Positions 1 through 7,322 of a stretch of DNA of 10,798 bases are shown in pieces (position 1 is the stretch's first letter; each line of letters begins with the position of its first letter). The DNA lies in assembly GCA_019420465.1 (NCBI GenBank), contig JAHZHB010000107.1, positions 1 through 10,798 of the forward strand, given 5' to 3'. The translations under genes were made by a program, and so were the position numbers. The notes under the pieces were generated by a model. That model had not been told where the DNA came from and ran no database searches. It was given only the letters and a program-made list of their open reading frames with translations. Source of the DNA: Lachnospiraceae bacterium (GTDB lineage: Bacteria; Bacillota; Clostridia; Lachnospirales; Lachnospiraceae).

Positions 1-82
1 CTTACGTAATCTTACGCGCGAGCCCGCTTTAGCGAGCGCGTTAGATGAAGTTAGCACTTAGTTCGGTAAATCGTTGCACTTA
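1..82 (+). repeat. Intergenic structured repeat, copy 1
   Basis: The first 60 bases recur at 5283-5342 with one mismatch (C17 versus T5299). Similarity continues more weakly to about base 82, where GTTGCACTT (73-81) is conserved at exactly the same offset as 5355-5363. The core 11-44 can fold into a GC-rich hairpin: ACGCGC (14-19) pairs with GCGCGT (36-41) around an inner CGC/GCG stem. The only core difference between the copies changes a C-G pair to a U-G pair, so pairing is kept. The element may start before the window. Function is unknown; a small non-autonomous repeat or RNA-level element is possible. Confidence 0.85.
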
Positions 83-173
83 TTTGAAACCAGACCCGGA
101 CCTGCTCCCTGCACGGTTTTTCTCATCGTCCGTTTTTCAAAATGTATTTCCTATAGCTTTTTTAGTAAGATGA

Positions 174-182
174 TGCTACAAT
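174..182 (+). promoter_or_regulatory. Candidate extended -10 promoter for the flippase operon
   Basis: TGCTACAAT fits an extended -10 (TGn followed by a TAnnnT hexamer, TACAAT at 177-182). No convincing -35 lies 16-18 bases upstream, which is tolerated with an extended -10. Transcription would start near 188-190, leaving a leader of about 50 bases before the TTG start at 240. An AGGAG ribosome site follows at 224-228. This is a sequence-pattern call only. Confidence 0.45.
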
Positions 183-239
183 AGGCGATAGAATTGGAAA
201 TAAAATCGTAATAAAACTGTAACAGGAGACCCCATCATT

Positions 240-1712
240 TTGAATACAAAGAAACAATCCGCAAATTCCCTGAACAAAATCGCTTTAAAGGCCGGCATCT
301 TTTACATCTTTGCCCAGCTTTTCATCCGGGGAATTTCCTTTATCACGACACCACTGTACACCCGCCTTTTGACAACTGCACAGTACGGCCAGATCAAAGT
401 CTACGAATCCTGGCTTCTGATCGCCGTTCCTGTCATGTCGCTGTGTCTGTGGAAGAGTGTCGACCGTGCCAAATATGATCTCGACGAACAGGGGTACAAT
501 GCCTATGTGTCGTCCAATCATACCCTGTCCTATATCTCCATCGCCATCTGCATGCTGCTCTGCCTCCTCTTTAAAGATCAGGTAGAAGCCTTCTGCAATA
601 TGGACGATATCATGTTTTTCACCGGCTTCGGGTATGTGTTTGCCTATACCAGCATCCTGTTTATGCAGCGCCGTGAAAAACAGCTGATGCGTTACAAGGC
701 CAGCACCCTGATCACGCTGCTGACCGTAGTGCCGGCTACGCTTATTTCTCTTGTGTGGATGTATATCGGCAAACAGAATGGCATGCAGAGCGAGCTGGTA
801 CATTACCGCGTTATTTCCTTTTATGGTGTACATATCATCGGCGGTATCATCGTTATCATCATGCTCACTGTGCAGGGTAAAAAGCTGTTTTCAAAGGTTT
901 TCTGGCGCTATGGCCTTCTGTACAGTCTGCCGTTGATCCCGGAGGCAATCTCCATCCAGATCATGAACCAGGCGGACAAGATCATGGTACAGAAGATGAT
1001 CAGTGATGAGGCGTCCGGTCTGATCGGACTGGGTACGACAGTATCCTTTATCATCTGGATCCTGGAGGACAGTGTATGGAATGCATGGCAGCCATGGCTG
1101 TTTGAAAAAATCTCACGAAACGAGACAAAGGATGTAGAAGCACCATGGAAGATTTTGATGCATGGTTTTGGCCTGATCTCGTGGTTCCTTGTCATGCTGG
1201 CACCGGAGGCTGTACTGATCCTCGGTGGTAAACGCTATGCGGATGTGATCTGGCTGATCACGCCAATGGTGACAGGTACGCTGTTTCGTTTTTACAGCTA
1301 CAGCTATACTGCGATCCAGAATTATCACAAAAAGACAGGTTACGTGGCCCTTGGTACACTGATGGCTATGGTTGTCAATGTGATCCTGAATTATTTCTGC
1401 ATCCTGCTGTTTGGCTATCAGGCAGCTGCATACACAACTGCTGTCAGCTATTTTCTGCTGCTTCTTCTGCAGGGCTGGCTCGAGCTTAAGATTACAGGGC
1501 AGCGCATTATTCCGCTGGAAACGACGGTGCGTATTTCTCTGCTGTACTTTGTGATCAATCTTGTCTCCATGGCAGCGTATGAAGTGCCGTGGTTTGTACG
1601 TTACCTTCTGATCCTTGCCGGTGCAGGTTTTGCTGCAAAGAAAGTACTGCCGCAGTTTATGCAGGTGGTAAAATCTACAAAGAAGAAAAAAGGAGAGCAT
1701 CATGTTCGATAA
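240..1712 (+). CDS. Wzx-type oligosaccharide flippase (MOP superfamily)
   Basis: This 490-residue integral membrane protein likely flips a lipid-linked oligosaccharide repeat unit from the inner to the outer face of the cytoplasmic membrane during polysaccharide synthesis. The N-terminus shows the usual family pattern: a short charged leader, a first helix at about residues 18-36 and a TPLYTRLLTTAQYG segment (37-50) typical of Wzx/RfbX-type proteins. The middle LPLIPEAISIQIMNQADKIM segment (229-249) matches the start of the second half of these transporters. Hydrophobic segments recur through to about residue 470, consistent with 12-14 helices, and the tail is lysine-rich. The start is TTG, chosen because AGGAG at 224-228 is well placed. 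The final 11 bases overlap the next gene, implying translational coupling. The exact substrate cannot be read from sequence. Confidence 0.88.
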   Translation: MNTKKQSANSLNKIALKAGIFYIFAQLFIRGISFITTPLYTRLLTTAQYGQIKVYESWLLIAVPVMSLCLWKSVDRAKYDLDEQGYNAYVSSNHTLSYISIAICMLLCLLFKDQVEAFCNMDDIMFFTGFGYVFAYTSILFMQRREKQLMRYKASTLITLLTVVPATLISLVWMYIGKQNGMQSELVHYRVISFYGVHIIGGIIVIIMLTVQGKKLFSKVFWRYGLLYSLPLIPEAISIQIMNQADKIMVQKMISDEASGLIGLGTTVSFIIWILEDSVWNAWQPWLFEKISRNETKDVEAPWKILMHGFGLISWFLVMLAPEAVLILGGKRYADVIWLITPMVTGTLFRFYSYSYTAIQNYHKKTGYVALGTLMAMVVNVILNYFCILLFGYQAAAYTTAVSYFLLLLLQGWLELKITGQRIIPLETTVRISLLYFVINLVSMAAYEVPWFVRYLLILAGAGFAAKKVLPQFMQVVKSTKKKKGEHHVR

Positions 1713-2991
1713 ACTTCAGAAAAAACTGGTCAACGTCTATATTTTCCTTGATCTGGCCAAAATGGAGAAAAAAGTACCCTATGACCAGAAAAAAGTCGTG
1801 CCGATGCAGAACAGGCGTGTACAGAAGCTGGTTAAAAAGGCCTATAAGATCCCTTTTTATAAGGAAAGATTTGATAAAGCCGGTGTCCGCCCCGAAGATA
1901 TCAGAACAGGGGATGATCTGGCAAAACTGCCGCTTTTGACCAAGGATGACTTAAGGGCCTGGATGAAGGAAGAGGAAAAAAAGCCGAAATACCGCTACTG
2001 GTTCAGGGATACGACCAGCGGTTCCTCCGGCGTGCCGCTGATGGTGTTGTTTTCCCCGAAGGAAAAGGCCTATATGATGGCCAACTGGTTCAGAGTCATG
2101 CTGGTGGCCGGCTATAATCCGTTCAAAGGAAAGACGATGAGCCGTCGCAGCGCACACAGTGTTACCGGCGGAAAAGATACGATCCTGCAGAGATTTGGTA
2201 TTCTGCGGCGCGGTTTTGTCAACCAGTATGCGCCGGAAGCCGATATGGTAAAACAGATCAATGCCTACAGACCGGACTTTCTGTATATGAACAAGACCGA
2301 GTTTATGCGGCTCTGTCTGTACTGCAAACAGAATGGTGTGAAGTTGCATCAGCCGAAATTTTACACACCGACAGGTGAAAAGATCGATGATACGGCCAGA
2401 GCACTGTTTCATGAGATCCTGGGGCCTGGCATTATCGATTCCTACGGTACAGCCGAGGCCGGTGCCTGCATGGTGAAGCTGTTTGATGCCACGGATTATA
2501 TGATTCATCAGGATTCCTTTGTGGTCAATATCATGGATGATGACGGCAGGGTGGCTGACGAGGGCAAGATCGTGGTTACTCCGCTGTACAAGACGGATAT
2601 TCCGCTGATCAATTATGTCGTTGGTGACAAAGGTACAGCCAGTGTGAAAAACGGTGTTCGTGTGATCAGCGGTGTACAGGGACGTATGAACGACTTCTTC
2701 CGTTACAGGACAGGAGAGGTGACGACATTCTTTGAAATTGCGCCGATCATTGCGCACTGCAAAGACGTCCTGCAGATCCGTTTTATCCAGGAAAGCTACG
2801 ACAAAATCCATATCCAGTGTGTCCATAACGCACAGGATGCCACCCGTACAAAAGAAGAAGCACAAAAAGAGCTGGAAACAGCACTGCAGGCCAAATTCAA
2901 ACATCCTTTTACCCTGGAGTTTGAATGGATGCCGGTCATTCCACCGGATCCGAATGGCAAGCTGCGTATGATCGTATGCAATGTGAAATAA
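1702..2991 (+). CDS. CapK/PaaK-type AMP-forming adenylating enzyme
   Basis: This 429-residue protein belongs to the phenylacetate-CoA ligase/CapK branch of adenylate-forming enzymes, often found in polysaccharide clusters. Visible motifs are the ATP-binding P-loop TSGSSG (residues 105-110), the adenine/acyl-binding YGTAEAG (248-254), a VVGDKG segment with the likely ribose-binding Asp309, a GR pair at 327-328, and a C-terminal PPDPNGKLR with Lys420 in the place of the catalytic lysine. The length is normal for the family. The P-loop lacks the lysine found after the Gly in many ligases (here GVPL). Its start overlaps the flippase gene and has AGGAG at 1691-1695. It presumably activates a carboxylic acid as an acyl-AMP; the substrate and acceptor (CoA, carrier or sugar amine) are unknown, and no carrier gene lies beside it. 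Confidence 0.85.
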   Translation: MFDKLQKKLVNVYIFLDLAKMEKKVPYDQKKVVPMQNRRVQKLVKKAYKIPFYKERFDKAGVRPEDIRTGDDLAKLPLLTKDDLRAWMKEEEKKPKYRYWFRDTTSGSSGVPLMVLFSPKEKAYMMANWFRVMLVAGYNPFKGKTMSRRSAHSVTGGKDTILQRFGILRRGFVNQYAPEADMVKQINAYRPDFLYMNKTEFMRLCLYCKQNGVKLHQPKFYTPTGEKIDDTARALFHEILGPGIIDSYGTAEAGACMVKLFDATDYMIHQDSFVVNIMDDDGRVADEGKIVVTPLYKTDIPLINYVVGDKGTASVKNGVRVISGVQGRMNDFFRYRTGEVTTFFEIAPIIAHCKDVLQIRFIQESYDKIHIQCVHNAQDATRTKEEAQKELETALQAKFKHPFTLEFEWMPVIPPDPNGKLRMIVCNVK

Positions 2992-3036
2992 ACATACATG
3001 TTTGTGTCGGGTGATGTCAAACAGAAACAGCAGGAT

Positions 3037-3067
3037 GTGACAAGTATGAAAAAATCGTACATATCTA
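3037..3067 (+). promoter_or_regulatory. Weak candidate promoter before the secreted peptidase gene
   Basis: GTGACA (3037-3042) matches five of six bases of a -35 box. TATCTA (3062-3067) could be a -10, but the spacing is 19. If real, the secreted protein could be transcribed separately from the two upstream genes. The start of transcription would be near 3074, leaving only the AAGGGG ribosome site before the ATG at 3091. The alternative is simple read-through from the promoter near 180. Confidence 0.25.
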
Positions 3068-3090
3068 TAACAGAAGGGGAAAAGGGGAAA

Positions 3091-4983
3091 ATGAACAGAA
3101 CAAAAAAGAAAACACTGTGGTTACTGAGTTTACTGGTGTTGCTTGTGCTGCCGGTATTTGCCATGCCAAGGCAGGCGGAGGCGGCCAACAATAAGAAAAT
3201 CTCATCCTACAGTGTAACGATCAACAACAAAAACGTAAAAAAGAAAAAATACACCATGAATTCCGGTACCAGCGTGGCCATAAAGACCACGGTAAAACCG
3301 GCACAGGCCTTAAAATCTGTGACCTATAAGTCAGGCAACAGCAAAGTTGCCAAAGTAGACAGACAGGGCAAAATCACTGCACTGAAAAAAGGTGTGGTCA
3401 AGATTACGATCACACTCAAAGCCAAAAACGGCAAAAAACAGTCCACCTGGGTCAAGGTGAAGGTCAATGGTGTGGATACTTCCAAAATCAAGACCTATGC
3501 CGTGACCAACGATGGAAATAACGCGAAGAAAAAGACGATTACGCTTGAAAAAGGAAAGAAAACCTACCTGAAAGTCGATGTCAACCCGACACAGGCCAGA
3601 AAATCTGTCAGCTTTAAGAGCAGCAATAAAAAAATCGCCACCGTCAGTGGCTCCGGCAAGATCAAAGCGAAAAAAGAAGGTACGGCCAAGATCACCATCA
3701 CGATCAAGGCAAAAAATGGCAAAAAATATACGACCTGGGTCAAAATAAAGGTCGTCAAAGTTAACAACACCAGAATCACCGGCTACACCGTGACGAGTGC
3801 CGGAAACAACGTGGATAAACAGCGCCTGACCCTTGACAAAGGCGACAGTGCCAAAGTCGATGTGGCAGTCACACCGGCTGTAGCTTTGAAATCCCTCACC
3901 TTCAGCTCAGATAATCCGGCCGTAGGTGTGGACGGTGCCGGCAATATCAGCGCCATCAGCGCCGGAAATGCCCGGATCACGATCCGGATGACACCAAAAG
4001 AAGGTGCAGTGCAGACGACATACGTTGATGTCAGCGTTATGGAAGTCGTAAAATACTGCCTGCTGATGGAAAAAGGAACCACCTGCGACGTGCGTCCGGA
4101 TGGTTTTGGCGGCACACTGACTGCTACCTCTTCAAACCCGGCCATCATCAACGTGCCCTACGGCAATACACTTCATGCCAACGCCTACGGCACCTGCGAG
4201 ATCGTAGTGACCGGTACGAACCAGAGAGCTTACATCACCATGACCGTCCCCGACGTCAGCGCAGAAGCCAGCGGCTCCAGCCTGTCCCTGCCGTCCATGA
4301 ACAGCGGCTGGCATACCTTTACCGTATTCAAACAGGCAGCCAGAACCTACGGTGATTACAGCGAATTCCTTGCCAAACACGGCTGCGCCAACTGTACACT
4401 GACCAACATGCTGCGCGCCTACGCTCCGGCGTTTGCCACAGCCACACCGGATACCGTGATCGCCGGTATCGAACGTCAGGTAGCAGGTGAAGACGCCTGG
4501 ATAACGAATCATATAACGACAGATGTGGATCATCAGGATCCGGTTAGCATGTACGGCATCAGCCAGATACTTTCGGCTGCGGGTGTAAGAAACACTTATG
4601 TAACAAAATTTAATAGCAGTATGAAGGACAGCAGCGATGGAAATGCCACGGAAGATATTATCGCACATCTGAAAACTGGAAACCCGGTAGTATATGAAGC
4701 CAGAGATTACAACCGCTATACAGGCAGTTCCGATGGACGCTGGACAGGAAATTATCATACACTGAGCCTGCTTGGCTACTTTGTTGATGGCCGCGTTCTT
4801 TTGACTGACACCGCCGGCCGTGGCTGGTATAAGCCTTCCAATGGCTACTATGGCGGACAGCGCTTCAAAATTGTCGACCTGAAAGACGCGATGAGCCATA
4901 TGTTTTCCTGCACTAATCAGCCCAGGGATATCTATTTTAACGGAACTACCAGAGCCGGTGGTTATATCAAAGTAAACCCATAA
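3091..4983 (+). CDS. Secreted Big_2-repeat protein with C39-like cysteine peptidase domain
   Basis: The predicted protein has 630 residues. An in-frame ATG at 2998 exists, but the start at 3091 is preferred because it follows AAGGGG (3082-3087) and opens directly with a signal peptide: basic MNRTKKK, a leucine-rich core (8-24), then likely cleavage near AEA-ANN (29-34). Three Ig-like Big_2 repeats follow at about 36-126, 132-223 and 227-317, each ending in a T(T/S)WVK or TTYVD strand. A degenerate fourth is at about 319-386. The C-terminus resembles peptidase family C39-like domains: GCANCT with candidate nucleophile Cys432, NYHTLSLLGY with His556, LLTDTAG with Asp573, and Gln415 as a possible oxyanion residue. 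The first two repeats are very lysine-rich, suggesting binding to an anionic wall polymer (inference). There is no LPXTG anchor. The peptidase substrate is unknown. Confidence 0.85.
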   Translation: MNRTKKKTLWLLSLLVLLVLPVFAMPRQAEAANNKKISSYSVTINNKNVKKKKYTMNSGTSVAIKTTVKPAQALKSVTYKSGNSKVAKVDRQGKITALKKGVVKITITLKAKNGKKQSTWVKVKVNGVDTSKIKTYAVTNDGNNAKKKTITLEKGKKTYLKVDVNPTQARKSVSFKSSNKKIATVSGSGKIKAKKEGTAKITITIKAKNGKKYTTWVKIKVVKVNNTRITGYTVTSAGNNVDKQRLTLDKGDSAKVDVAVTPAVALKSLTFSSDNPAVGVDGAGNISAISAGNARITIRMTPKEGAVQTTYVDVSVMEVVKYCLLMEKGTTCDVRPDGFGGTLTATSSNPAIINVPYGNTLHANAYGTCEIVVTGTNQRAYITMTVPDVSAEASGSSLSLPSMNSGWHTFTVFKQAARTYGDYSEFLAKHGCANCTLTNMLRAYAPAFATATPDTVIAGIERQVAGEDAWITNHITTDVDHQDPVSMYGISQILSAAGVRNTYVTKFNSSMKDSSDGNATEDIIAHLKTGNPVVYEARDYNRYTGSSDGRWTGNYHTLSLLGYFVDGRVLLTDTAGRGWYKPSNGYYGGQRFKIVDLKDAMSHMFSCTNQPRDIYFNGTTRAGGYIKVNP

Positions 4984-5000
4984 ACGTCGAAAAAACATAT

Positions 5001-5045
5001 CTCCCTTCGGCTGAAATTTCCTGTCGGATATTTCAGTCGAAAGAG
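5001..5045. other. Strong hairpin just after the peptidase gene
   Basis: TTCGGCTGAAAT (5006-5017) pairs with ATTTCAGTCGAA (5030-5041) with a single G-U, around a 12-base loop. The stem extends outward with CTC/GAG pairs and one bulge. On the + strand the hairpin is followed by an A-rich stretch, not a U-tract. On the - strand it is followed a few bases later by six Ts, so it could terminate antisense transcription or protect the 3' end of the upstream mRNA. Confidence 0.6.
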
Positions 5046-5089
5046 AAAATCAGGCACGGATATCATAAAACGCATCAAAACATTTTTAT

Positions 5090-5120
5090 AAAGACTCACG
5101 CCATCAGACGTGAGTTTTTA
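5090..5120 (+). terminator. Rho-independent terminator of module A
   Basis: ACTCACG (5094-5100) and CGTGAGT (5109-5115) form a perfect 7-bp stem with an 8-base loop. It is preceded by an A-rich flank and followed directly by a T-run ending at 5119. It lies about 110 bases after the stop of the peptidase gene and closes the module A transcript. Confidence 0.85.
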
Positions 5121-5190
5121 TATTTCAATCACGAAATATATCCACTGAACTTTACCATCTCCACAGCGCTCCCCATTTCACCAGTACACA

Positions 5191-5417
5191 GGGAAACGAA
5201 GCGGGGCGGGAGAGCCGTGAGAGAACAGTAAGGGGCTACAAAACGATTCAAAGTGCGCTTTTAGCCTGTATGAGATCCAGTGCTTACGTAATCTTACGTG
5301 CGAGCCCGCTTTAGCGAGCGCGTTAGATGAAGTTAGCACTTAGCTCAGACAGGTGTTGCACTTGTTTTGTAGCCCCTTGCTGATCTCTCACGGCTCTCCC
5401 GCCCCGCTTCGTTTCCC
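5191..5417. repeat. Large imperfect inverted repeat enclosing repeat copy 2
   Basis: The left arm (5191-5244) and right arm (5364-5417) are 54-base reverse complements with two mismatches. After a 6-base bulge in the left arm, pairing continues with AAGTGC (5251-5256) against GCACTT (5358-5363). The spacer of about 100 bases contains the second copy of the 82-bp repeat. The outer arms are GC-rich (GGGGCGGGAG type) and sit between the module A terminator and the A-rich leader of the next operon. No target-site duplication is obvious beside the arms. Possible roles are a miniature inverted-repeat element, an invertible switch, or a long structured RNA. Confidence 0.9.
5283..5364 (+). repeat. 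Intergenic structured repeat, copy 2
   Basis: This is the second copy of the element at 1-82, in the same orientation and with only T5299 differing in the first 60 bases. It lies almost entirely in the spacer of the large inverted repeat. Its last bases (GCACTT, 5358-5363) take part in the inverted-repeat pairing, so the two structures overlap by design or by insertion history. Copy 1 has no matching right-hand arm downstream. Confidence 0.88.
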
Positions 5418-5487
5418 GTCCCTCCCCACCCAAATTATTACAAAACCTTTAAAAATGCAGAAAAATATGAAAAAAATACAAAATCCA

Positions 5488-5516
5488 CTGCAAAATCCCC
5501 AAAAGTATGCTATCCT
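5488..5516 (+). promoter_or_regulatory. Weak candidate promoter of the Dlt-like operon
   Basis: CTGCAA (5488-5493) and TATCCT (5511-5516) are separated by 17 bases, preceded by an A-tract-rich stretch (about 5432-5485) that could act as an UP-like or bent element. The -35 match is poor. Immediately downstream, TGGTTA (5522-5527) and TAACCA (5542-5547) form an inverted repeat at the predicted transcript 5' end, a possible operator or leader hairpin. AAAGGA (5552-5557) is the ribosome site of the next gene. Confidence 0.35.
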
Positions 5517-5568
5517 CTATGTGGTTAACTACGTCCTTTTATAACCAAAAGAAAGGAATCCATCATAC

Positions 5569-7089
5569 ATGAGAAAAAGTGTAATCAGTTATCTGGAAGC
5601 TTCCGCGCAGAAGTACCCGGACAAGACAGCATATGTAGATGAGCACGACAGCCTGACCTTCGGCGCTTTAAAAGAAGCCGCCCTCGCCATCGGTGCCGGA
5701 CTCATCCCCCACGTACAGATCGGCGACCCCGTCTGTGTTTACATGGAAAAAAGCGTTGGCTGCATAGAAAGCTTTCTCGGTACCGCCTACACCGGCGCCT
5801 TTTACGTACCGATCGACTTTGCCATGCCCGAAGCCCGTATCCGCCTGATCCTTGATACCTTAAACGCACAAGTCATCCTGACAAAGCGTGGCATCGAAGT
5901 TCCCGCAGGCTTATGTGAAGGCTGCACGATCCTGTGTATCGAAGATCTCAAAGAAAACGTTGATGCCGGTCATCTGGCCGAGATCGCTGTCCGTCAGCGA
6001 AAGACCATCGACACCAATCCGATCTACGCCATCTTTACCTCCGGTTCCACCGGAGTGCCAAAAGGCGTGCTCGTCAGCCATCAGTCCGTGATCAATTTCA
6101 CCGAATGGTGGTGTGAGACCTTCGAATTTACAGAGAAAGAGGTCTTTGCCAACCAGACCCCGTTTTACTTTGATGCTTCGGTCAAGGATATCTATGCCAC
6201 ACTGCGCTGCGGTGCCACCATGTATATCGTACCGCAAAAGCTGTTTTCCCTTCCGGCAAAGCTGGTGGAGTTTTTAAACGAACATAAAGTCAACTGTATC
6301 GACTGGGTACCGTCTGTACTCTGCATGATCGTAAACTTCCGCACCTTCCAGAAGGTAAAACCGCTGTATTTAAAGAAAGTCATGTTCCTCGGCGAAGTTA
6401 TGCCGACCAAACAGTTTAATATGTGGCGCAAAGAACTGCCGGACATCAAATATGCCAATCTTTACGGCCCGACAGAAGCCACAGGTGACTGCACCTATTA
6501 TAAGATCGAGCGTGAGTTTGCCGATGACGAGCCGATCCCGATCGGTGAGGCCTGCAACAATACCGAAGTACTTCTTTTAAATGAGAAAAATGAGCTCGTA
6601 CAGGGAGATGAGCAGGGCGAGATCTGCGTCCGCGGCTGTTCCCTGGCACTGGGCTATTACAATAATCCGACAAAGACCAGCGAAGCCTTTGTACAGAATC
6701 CGCTGCAGGATAAATACCCTGAGCTGATCTACCGCACAGGCGATATCGGCCGCTACAACAGCTACGGTGAGATCGTTTTCTGTGCCAGAAAGGATGCCCA
6801 GATCAAACATATGGGTCACCGCATCGAGCTTGGTGAGATCGAAAATTCCATCGCCTCACAGGAGGATATACGCCGTGTCTGCTGCCTCTTTGATAAGGCA
6901 AAACAGAAGATCGTAGCCGTATACGAGGGCGATATCGAGTCCAAAGAGCTGATCAGCCGGATCAAAAACAAGATCCCGAAATACATGATCCCGCAGATCT
7001 ACCACAGAGTCGACACTATGCCGACCAATCTAAACGGAAAGATCGACCGTGTCAGATTACAGAAAATCTATATAGAAGGAGAAAAGTAA
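5569..7089 (+). CDS. DltA-like amino acid adenylation enzyme
   Basis: This 506-residue stand-alone adenylation protein is closest in layout to D-alanine:carrier protein ligase (DltA). It should activate an amino acid with ATP and load it on the carrier protein encoded next. Core motifs are all present: TSGSTGVPKG (157-166), FDASVKDIY with Asp202 for the substrate amino group, NLYGPTEAT (297-305), YRTGDIGR with ribose-binding Asp392, GHRIELGEIE, and NGKIDR with catalytic Lys491. The odd point is VMFLGEVMP: Leu274 stands where Bacillus DltA has the Cys linked to D-alanine selectivity (FLFCGEVLP type). The substrate may therefore not be D-alanine. The ATG is supported by AAAGGA at 5552-5557. It is the first gene of the operon, 2 bases before the carrier gene. 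Confidence 0.88.
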   Translation: MRKSVISYLEASAQKYPDKTAYVDEHDSLTFGALKEAALAIGAGLIPHVQIGDPVCVYMEKSVGCIESFLGTAYTGAFYVPIDFAMPEARIRLILDTLNAQVILTKRGIEVPAGLCEGCTILCIEDLKENVDAGHLAEIAVRQRKTIDTNPIYAIFTSGSTGVPKGVLVSHQSVINFTEWWCETFEFTEKEVFANQTPFYFDASVKDIYATLRCGATMYIVPQKLFSLPAKLVEFLNEHKVNCIDWVPSVLCMIVNFRTFQKVKPLYLKKVMFLGEVMPTKQFNMWRKELPDIKYANLYGPTEATGDCTYYKIEREFADDEPIPIGEACNNTEVLLLNEKNELVQGDEQGEICVRGCSLALGYYNNPTKTSEAFVQNPLQDKYPELIYRTGDIGRYNSYGEIVFCARKDAQIKHMGHRIELGEIENSIASQEDIRRVCCLFDKAKQKIVAVYEGDIESKELISRIKNKIPKYMIPQIYHRVDTMPTNLNGKIDRVRLQKIYIEGEK

Positions 7090-7091
7090 CC

Positions 7092-7322
7092 ATGGAAGAA
7101 AGAATCTTAGAAGTAGTCAAATCCATCCGCCCGGATGTGGATTTTGAAAAGGAAACAGCACTGATCGATGATGAAATCCTCGATTCCTTCGATGTGATCC
7201 AGATCGTGACAGAGCTGATGGAAGAGTTTGGCATCTTTATCGATGCCGATGACATCGAACCAGAGAATTTGAACTCTCTGGAGGGTATCCGTGAGATGGT
7301 AGAAAGAAAGATGGAGGCCTGA
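7092..7322 (+). CDS. Acyl carrier protein, DltC-like
   Basis: This 76-residue acidic helical protein is the size of DltC and other carrier proteins. Ser32 in LDSFDVIQIV is the expected 4'-phosphopantetheine attachment site; the usual DSL is DSF here, as in several DltC-type carriers. It should hold the amino acid as a thioester delivered by the upstream ligase and present it to the MBOAT protein. AGGAG at 7077-7081 lies inside the end of the ligase gene. Its TGA stop overlaps the next ATG by one base (TGATG at 7320-7324), so carrier and MBL hydrolase are translationally coupled. Confidence 0.92.
   Translation: MEERILEVVKSIRPDVDFEKETALIDDEILDSFDVIQIVTELMEEFGIFIDADDIEPENLNSLEGIREMVERKMEA

Noticed and set aside
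1..82. CRISPR repeat or tRNA-like element
   Set aside because: Only two distant copies exist with no spacer array, and no cloverleaf can be traced.
1951..2904. 317-codon - strand ORF
   Set aside because: It is antisense to the CapK-type gene, rich in His/Cys as expected of a shadow frame, and has no recognisable domain.
2998..3090. N-terminal extension of the secreted peptidase from the ATG at 2998
   Set aside because: It would place 31 polar residues before the signal peptide; the ATG at 3091 has a better ribosome site.
4132..4998. 288-codon - strand ORF
   Set aside because: It is antisense to the peptidase domain, whose own frame has clear motifs; no domain or ribosome site supports it.
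5191..5235. Possible G-quadruplex in the left inverted-repeat arm
   Set aside because: There are four G-runs, but the loops are too uneven (about 9, 1 and 21 bases) for a canonical quadruplex.
5353..5544. 63-codon + strand ORF before the Dlt-like operon, considered as a DltX microgene
   Set aside because: It lies over the inverted-repeat arm and A-rich leader, has no ribosome site, no clear single membrane helix and no F-[IL]-Y-x-x-[FY] tail.
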